64,000 bases of DNA from Mesorhizobium sp. 65-26. GTDB lineage: Bacteria; Pseudomonadota; Alphaproteobacteria; Rhizobiales; Rhizobiaceae. This document shows, in pieces, positions 59,219 through 64,000 of this stretch. The DNA is taken from positions 62,001 to 126,000 of the forward strand of contig MKVL01000031.1 of assembly GCA_001899205.1 (NCBI GenBank), given 5' to 3'. The position numbers were made by a program, and so were the translations under genes. Positions within the stretch are counted from its first letter, which is position 1. Each line of letters begins with the position of its first letter. The notes under the pieces are model-generated. The model was not told where the DNA came from. It saw only the letters and a program-made list of their open reading frames with translations, and made no database searches.

Positions 59219-60285
59219 TTTGCCTGGACGTGCGTATGCCGATGATGCAGGTCGGGGTAATGGGCGTGACCGTGGCGCAAGGGTGCGTGCCGATGCCAAT
59301 GCGAATGCGGTTCTGTTACCAGACCATCATGCTCATGTTGGTGGTGCTCGTCGTGCACGTGCACATGCTCGTGCGCTAGGGCATCGTGTAGATGCTCATG
59401 CTCATGCCGCTCCGCGAGGTGAAGCCAGAGCCCCACCATCATCAGCATTCCGGCGGCGATCAATTGGATCGTCAAAGGCTCGCCTAGCAGAACCACGGCG
59501 ATGATCGCCCCAATGAAAGGCGCCAGCGAGAAGTAGGCGCCGGTGCGTGCGGCTCCGAGGTTGCGAAGCGCAAGCATGAAAAGAACGAGGCTTACACCGA
59601 CGCCGAGGAAGCCGACGGCGGCCGCGGCCGCGATCGTGGTCGGCGTCGGCAGATGCGCGCCAAGCACCATCGCCAAGGCGACGTTCGTACTGCCGGCCGC
59701 GATACCCTTGATGGCCGCCGTGATCACCGGATCGGCCAAAGACAGTTTGCGCGTCAGATTATTGTCGATGCCCCACGCTAGGCACGCGACGGCGATAAAG
59801 GCACCGCCCGCGTCGATGCGTACACCTGTTCCATTCCACGCGAGGATCGCCGCTCCCGCAAGGATGGCGAAGGCGCCCAGCATTAGCCGCCGATCCACGT
59901 TTTCCCGGAACACGACCCACGCGATCGCCATGGTCGCGAGCCCTTCCAAGTTCAGTAGTAGGGACCCGGAGGCGGCGGACGTACGCGCCAACCCCAACAT
60001 CAAGAGGAGCGGTCCGGCTACCCCGCCGCATAGGACGACGGCCGCGAGCCAGGGGAGGTCATGGCGCCGTAGGGGCGCCTCCGGAGCCGGAGCGCCGAAG
60101 GCTGCTCTGCTAGCGATGATGGCCACCAGACCGATGCCGGCCCCGAGATAGAGCAGTCCGGCGAGGAGCTGCGGCGGCATCGAGCCGAGCAAGAGCTTCG
60201 CGAATGGCGCCGAGGCACCGAAGAGCACTGCCGATATGAGCGCCAGTGGCACGCCTGGCCAGAGGGGAGAGCGCGACTGTGTCAT
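59215..60285 (-). CDS. EamA/DMT-family transporter with His-rich tail
   Basis: 356 residues with ten predicted helices in two EamA repeats (GVPLALISAVLFGASAPFAKLLL; MVLGAHLPTPTTIAAAAAVGFLGVGVSLVLFMLALRNLGAARTGAYFSLAPFIGAIIAVVLLGEPL). The last ~70 residues are extremely His-rich (HEHEHLHDALAHEHVHVHDE and more), a likely metal-binding sensor or shuttle. The location beside Kup, MgtE-N and NRAMP suggests a cation exporter; the substrate is unproven. Confidence 0.9.
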   Translation of the reverse strand: MTQSRSPLWPGVPLALISAVLFGASAPFAKLLLGSMPPQLLAGLLYLGAGIGLVAIIASRAAFGAPAPEAPLRRHDLPWLAAVVLCGGVAGPLLLMLGLARTSAASGSLLLNLEGLATMAIAWVVFRENVDRRLMLGAFAILAGAAILAWNGTGVRIDAGGAFIAVACLAWGIDNNLTRKLSLADPVITAAIKGIAAGSTNVALAMVLGAHLPTPTTIAAAAAVGFLGVGVSLVLFMLALRNLGAARTGAYFSLAPFIGAIIAVVLLGEPLTIQLIAAGMLMMVGLWLHLAERHEHEHLHDALAHEHVHVHDEHHQHEHDGLVTEPHSHWHRHAPLRHGHAHYPDLHHRHTHVQAK

Positions 60286-60377
60286 GCCGCAAGCTTAGCA
60301 GAATAGAGGTGTGTCCACCTCCTTCTTCGCTGCATCGACGGCGGGACTGTCTTGTCTGAGCACTTGACGGGGATGAC

Positions 60378-62270
60378 TTACAACTCGATCTGCCGCGCGA
60401 TTTCCACGACGCGGTCGGGCGGCAAGCTGAAGCGATCAACCACCTTTACGGCATTGCGATAAAGAAAGGCGAACACTGGAAGACGCCAATGCGCAAACAG
60501 CGAGCTTCCGGCCCTTGCAACGATAATATCGCGTGTCGCGAAATAAATGGCGTGATCGAGATCGATCGACGGATCGAGACCCTTAACCCGCTTCAGAGCG
60601 GCGGTGAGGTCTGGTATTTCGACGAAGCCAAAGCGCATCGTCACGCGCCAGATCCCGTCGGCAATCTTTTCTACGCCACAGCGCTCCTCATCATCGATGC
60701 GCGGCGATTCCTCGAACAGAATCGTCAAGGCGATTACCGACTGATGGAGGGCGCCCATGTGTTTGACGTGGTCGATCAGCAGCGGCGGGATTTTCTGATA
60801 GGTCCGGGTCAGGAAGATCGCCGTGCCGGGGACACGGGGCACCTTGCCGGCGGCCAAGTCAGCGACAAATCTTTCGGGTGCTTCCGACGCTTGCGCCAGG
60901 CTCTCGCGAACCGCATCGATCCCCGACCGCCAGGTCAGCATCAGGAAGAAGACGAGCGCGCCGAAGGTCAGGGGCAGCCAGCCGCCTTCGGCGATCTTCA
61001 GCAGATTGGCGCCAAAGAACCCGACATCGACGATCAGGAAGAGTCCGGCGATTAGGATCGAAACCGCGAGCGGCCAACGCCATGTTTTCCGCATAGCCGT
61101 GAAGAGCAGGCAGGTGGTCAGCAGCATCGTTGTCGACACCGCCGTGCCGTAGGCGCCGGCAAGCCTGTCGGAACTGCCGAAGGCGATGGTGATCCCGATG
61201 GTCGCTACCATCATCATCCAGTTTACGACGGGCACGTAGATCTGGCCGTAAACTTTGTCGGACGTCTGGCGAATATGAAAGCCGGGCAGCCAGCCGAGTT
61301 GCATCGCCTGCCGTGTCATCGAGAACGAACCCGTGATGATCGACTGGCTGGCGATGATGGTGGCAATCATCGCCAGGAACACAAGCGGATAGACTCCCCA
61401 TGTGGGGCAAAGCTGAAAGAACGGATTGCCTTCGATCGTACCCTTCTGGATGAGCAAGGCGGTCTGTCCGGCGTAGCTGAGCAGCAGCGACGGCAGCACG
61501 ATCGCGTACCAGGACAGGCGTATGGGGCCGGGCCCGAAGTGTCCCATGTCGGCGTAAAGCGCCTCGCCCCCGGTGATGCAGAGGAAGACGCCGCCGAGCA
61601 CCAGCATCCCGTTTCCTCCGCTATGGGCCAGGAAGCCGATTGCGTGACGCGGATCGAGGGCGGTGAGGACGCTGGGATTGCGAACGATCCCGGTGAGCCC
61701 AAGGACCGCGATAACAAGAAACCAGAGCAGCATGATCGGGCCGAAGGCGGCGCCAATTCTAGCCGTGCCGAACCGCTGGGCTGCGAAGAAGACAATCAGG
61801 ATGGCGACGGCCGCCGGCATGACGAAGGGCTTGAGCGAACCCGTCACGACATTGACACCTTCGAGCGCGCTGAGCACCGAGATGGCCGGCGTGATGACGC
61901 CGTCGCCATAGAGCAAGGCCGCGCCGAGCAGGCCCATGACGGCCAGGATTTTGGCGGTCCCTTTGAATCTGTTGGCGCCGACCAGCGACATCAGGGCAAG
62001 GATTCCGCCTTCCCCATGGTTGTCGGCGCGCATGACGAACAGACAATATTTGATCGAAATGGTGATGATCAGGGTCCAGACGAGCAGCGACAGGATGCCT
62101 AGCGCGCTGGCGGTCGTGAAATGTCCGCCGGTTGCTTGGACGACGGTCTGGAGAGTGTAGAGCGGGCTGGTGCCGAGATCGCCATAGACGATGCCTAGCG
62201 CGCCGAGCGCCGCCCAATGCTGGGGTTCGCGGGTGCGTGTGGATACGTCCTGGGCGACAGTGGGGGTCAT
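60378..62270 (-). CDS. kup: Kup potassium uptake transporter
   Basis: 630 residues from ATG 62270 (an ATG at 62303 would add 11; neither has a clear ribosome binding site). Motif LGIVYGDLGTSPLYTLQ in helix 1, then NHGEGGILALMSLV, ALYADMGHFGP and 12 helices, with a cytosolic C-terminal domain ending PDRVVEIARQIEL. H+/K+ symport in the inner membrane. Downstream of the MgtE-N gene by ~85 bp, so possibly part of the same transcript. Confidence 0.95.
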   Translation of the reverse strand: MTPTVAQDVSTRTREPQHWAALGALGIVYGDLGTSPLYTLQTVVQATGGHFTTASALGILSLLVWTLIITISIKYCLFVMRADNHGEGGILALMSLVGANRFKGTAKILAVMGLLGAALLYGDGVITPAISVLSALEGVNVVTGSLKPFVMPAAVAILIVFFAAQRFGTARIGAAFGPIMLLWFLVIAVLGLTGIVRNPSVLTALDPRHAIGFLAHSGGNGMLVLGGVFLCITGGEALYADMGHFGPGPIRLSWYAIVLPSLLLSYAGQTALLIQKGTIEGNPFFQLCPTWGVYPLVFLAMIATIIASQSIITGSFSMTRQAMQLGWLPGFHIRQTSDKVYGQIYVPVVNWMMMVATIGITIAFGSSDRLAGAYGTAVSTTMLLTTCLLFTAMRKTWRWPLAVSILIAGLFLIVDVGFFGANLLKIAEGGWLPLTFGALVFFLMLTWRSGIDAVRESLAQASEAPERFVADLAAGKVPRVPGTAIFLTRTYQKIPPLLIDHVKHMGALHQSVIALTILFEESPRIDDEERCGVEKIADGIWRVTMRFGFVEIPDLTAALKRVKGLDPSIDLDHAIYFATRDIIVARAGSSLFAHWRLPVFAFLYRNAVKVVDRFSLPPDRVVEIARQIEL

Positions 62271-62357
62271 GAGCCATTCATGTAGGGCGGTGGCCCGCAG
62301 CATGGAGGAAGACGAGGATGGTCGTCTCGTTGGGCTGGAATCCGTGGGTGTCGGACA

Positions 62358-63635
62358 TCATCCCAGTCGGCGTTGCGGCGAGCCACTTGCCCCCTCGCGC
62401 CGGGCCCAGTCCTGCGGGATGGCGGCTTCCAGCGCGTCGTCTACGGTCACCAACCCCAGCAATTTCCCCTCGGCATCAACAACCGGCAAGCTCAACAAGT
62501 TGAAGTCAGCCATCCGCGTGGTGACCGCAATGATGTCGTCATCAGGCGATGCGACGATTGCGCGCGCGTCGACTGCGTCGCGAAGTAACGTCGAGGGACT
62601 AAGTTGCAGGGCGCGCACAACGCTTAGCGTTCCGGCCAAGGCGCCGTCCGCATTCAGGCTGTGAATCGTCACCAAGGCCTCGGGCTGCACGGTTGTCAGT
62701 GTTCGCAGTTGCTCAAGCGCATCGCCGATCGTGCGATCCTCCGGCACGGCGAGGAAATCGGCGCCCATCAGGCCGCCCGCCGTCGCCGAATTAAAGCCGA
62801 GCAGCATGCTGACCTTCATCTTCGTCGCCGTCGGGAGACGATCGAGCACGTTCTGTCGGCGTTCCTGCGGCAACTCCATGATCGCGTCGGCCGCGTCGTC
62901 GGCGCGCATGCGCGACAGTACGTCGGCCACCTCGTCGTCGTTGCGCGATTTCAGCAGTTGCGCCTGCTTGTCATCGTCCAACTCCTCGAAGACATTGGCT
63001 TCCAGGCTGGGATCCGTATGCACCAAAGCCAGCAAGACATCCTGCTCTTGGCTCGGAGCGCGTTCAATAATATCGGCGATCTGAGCCGGCTTCAGCGCCT
63101 CGATGCGGCCGAGCGATGATGTAGATCTGGCCTGCGCTGCGTCGCGGGTGAGCGGCAGGAAGTCGTGCCAGTCCCGGGCCGGGTGGTGCTCATGCGAGCC
63201 GAAGTGCAGCCAGCTATGCTTGTGCACGTCCACGCTGACCATGCGCCAACCCGACGGGGTTGCGTCGAAGCGCACGTCGTGCGCCTTGACCAACACGCCG
63301 CGCGGCAGATCGACCAGACGCCGGCCGAGCATCTCGGCCTTCAGCAGCGTTTCCCCAGCCTCTTGTGAGAAGGGTCGTCGTTCTCCCGCCGCGATCCGCA
63401 CAGCGCCATCGGGCTTGATCTCGATGACGTCCGCCATCGGCACGAATACCGGGCCGCTGCCGACCAGGAGGCCTTTCAGCAGTGGATAGTCATTGTCCCG
63501 CAAGACGGCGACAACGTCTTCCAGGCGGCCGGCCGGGGCGCCGTTGGCGTCCACGACGCCATGCTTGAACATGGAGACCAGGGAGACCGTCTCGTGGACG
63601 GGCGCATGAGGGGCATCGGTGGCGTTAGGAGTCAT
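62358..63635 (-). CDS. Soluble MgtE-N/CBS protein with PRC-barrel-like N-terminus
   Basis: 425 residues from ATG 63635 (AGAGG upstream). The first ~150 residues contain two PRC-barrel-like segments (LVSMFKHGVVDANGAPAGRLEDVV; LVDLPRGVLVKAHDVRFD). Then the MgtE superhelical N domain (LKPAQIADIIERAPSQEQDVLLALV ... FEELDDDKQAQLLKSRNDDEVADVLSRMRADDAADAIMELPQERRQNVLDRL) and two CBS motifs (GGLMGADFLAVPEDRTIGDALEQL; LLSLPVVDAEGKLLGLVTVDDALEA). There is no membrane domain. In MgtE these cytosolic domains bind Mg2+ and gate the pore. It lies 65 bp after the NRAMP-like gene at the right edge. Confidence 0.9.
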   Translation of the reverse strand: MTPNATDAPHAPVHETVSLVSMFKHGVVDANGAPAGRLEDVVAVLRDNDYPLLKGLLVGSGPVFVPMADVIEIKPDGAVRIAAGERRPFSQEAGETLLKAEMLGRRLVDLPRGVLVKAHDVRFDATPSGWRMVSVDVHKHSWLHFGSHEHHPARDWHDFLPLTRDAAQARSTSSLGRIEALKPAQIADIIERAPSQEQDVLLALVHTDPSLEANVFEELDDDKQAQLLKSRNDDEVADVLSRMRADDAADAIMELPQERRQNVLDRLPTATKMKVSMLLGFNSATAGGLMGADFLAVPEDRTIGDALEQLRTLTTVQPEALVTIHSLNADGALAGTLSVVRALQLSPSTLLRDAVDARAIVASPDDDIIAVTTRMADFNLLSLPVVDAEGKLLGLVTVDDALEAAIPQDWARREGASGSPQRRLG

Positions 63636-63700
63636 GGCAAACCTCTTCAACAGGATGAGCCCGGTGGAATGCCTTGGCGAGAAGGCTGGTGACGGCAGGG

Positions 63701-64000
63701 TCAGTGGCCAAGGGCAACCTCCACGACACGAACGATCACCAGGATCATCGCGATCAACAGATAGGTGCGGAGGACAGTCAGACCGATCCGCACCTCGGCG
63801 GAGAGCTGCGGCGCCTTAAGGAGCGCCAGCGGGGCCATCCGCCAGGTAGCGCGGAGGCTGGTGTCGACGGCGACCTTGGGCGCCGCGGGATGCAGGCGCC
63901 GGTAGGTGAAGAAAGCTGCGGCGCTGACCGCGGAAACCGCTGCGCCGATCTCCAGGATCAGGATGATGGTTTGGGCGCTGATGTCGGGGAACAGCACGCT
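63701..64000 (-). CDS. NRAMP-family transporter, C-terminal part (runs off right edge)
   Basis: The frame is open to the edge (…SVLFPDIS). It aligns end to end with the C-terminus of the NRAMP-like protein at 14130: SVLFPDIS/SVLYPNMS, LRATWRMAPL/VRATYRMPPL and VRVVEVAL/VRIVQLSL, with the same last two helices. The N-terminal ~440 residues are outside. It is the first visible gene of the MgtE-N/Kup group. Confidence 0.85.
   Translation of the reverse strand, partial: SVLFPDISAQTIILILEIGAAVSAVSAAAFFTYRRLHPAAPKVAVDTSLRATWRMAPLALLKAPQLSAEVRIGLTVLRTYLLIAMILVIVRVVEVALGH

Larger units (their letters stand above)
5243..64000. mobile_element. Large ICE (trb-type conjugation, plasmid-like repA/parA) inserted in radC, right end outside window
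   Basis: From the radC break onward the content is ICE-like. It holds an AlpA-type DNA-binding protein at the very edge, metal/ion cargo, a full trb type IV secretion set, coupling protein, relaxase, RepA, ParA, ParB, DUF736, DUF2493 and a strawberry-notch helicase. No housekeeping gene interrupts it up to 64000. The integrase and the other radC half must lie beyond the right edge if this reading is right. The left boundary is approximate. Confidence 0.75.

Noticed and set aside
1-64000. CRISPR array, rRNA operon or intact insertion sequence
   Set aside because: No regularly spaced repeats, rRNA-like sequence or transposase with terminal repeats was seen.

Overview
The window is GC-rich DNA from an alphaproteobacterium, most likely of the order Hyphomicrobiales (Rhizobiales). 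The evidence is the trigger factor next to tRNA-Leu(UAG), an alphaproteobacterial-type LexA box (GTTC-N7-GTTC), and a conjugation module (trbBCDEJKLFGI, DUF2274, DUF2840, DUF736, DUF2493, strawberry-notch helicase) typical of integrative conjugative elements (ICEs) in this group. The genus cannot be told from the sequence.

Layout. Positions 1-1675: a small accessory patch beside the 3' end of tRNA-Leu (two coupled hypothetical genes, one partial, under a LexA-like box, plus a divergent hypothetical). Positions 1676-5250: chromosomal backbone (tRNA-Leu, tig, an exported protein, an isochorismatase-family hydrolase) ending in the last ~55 codons of radC. RadC homology stops abruptly near 5240, and everything to its right looks like one large ICE that runs off the right edge (>58 kb). 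No integrase and no 5' half of radC are present in the window.

Inside the ICE: 5.3-7.3 kb small genes; 7.3-21.8 kb a metal/ion cargo block; 21.8-41.6 kb the conjugation and replication core (trb T4SS, coupling protein TraG, relaxase, lytic transglycosylase, TraF, ParA, RepA, AlpA-like and XRE regulators); 41.7-46.8 kb two stand-alone receiver proteins and a Zn/Cd/Pb-type resistance block (TFIIB-type zinc-ribbon protein, ZIP transporter, MerR regulator, P1B-ATPase); 46.8-59.1 kb the second conserved ICE block (DUF736, DUF2493, Toprim, methyltransferase/strawberry-notch helicase, DUF4326, DUF6117, ParB); 59.2-64 kb a second ion cargo block (EamA exporter with a His-rich tail, Kup, a soluble MgtE-N/CBS protein, and the C-terminus of a second NRAMP-family transporter).

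How the parts may work together. In the first cargo block a CsoR/RcnR-family repressor, a histidine kinase and a FixJ-like regulator form one transcript. Dyads sharing CTCGGGTATAT or TATACC/GGTATA lie upstream of this operon, a double-permease ABC transporter operon, a putative regulatory membrane protein and near a PilZ gene, and they face a divergent NRAMP-family transporter, suggesting one metal-responsive regulon. The repressor has Tyr where the family has its metal-binding Cys. The NRAMP leader holds a hairpin that hides the Shine-Dalgarno of a 51-codon ORF. The porin gene that follows has a 21-codon proline-rich ORF with an internal hairpin. In the second cargo block a membrane-free MgtE-N/CBS protein sits just downstream of an NRAMP gene, which suggests a regulatory subunit. 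Two lesions that look like single-base insertions split an ABC ATPase and a DUF6499/DUF2285 gene. A structured element with covarying stems lies upstream of both the DUF736 and the DUF2493 genes.
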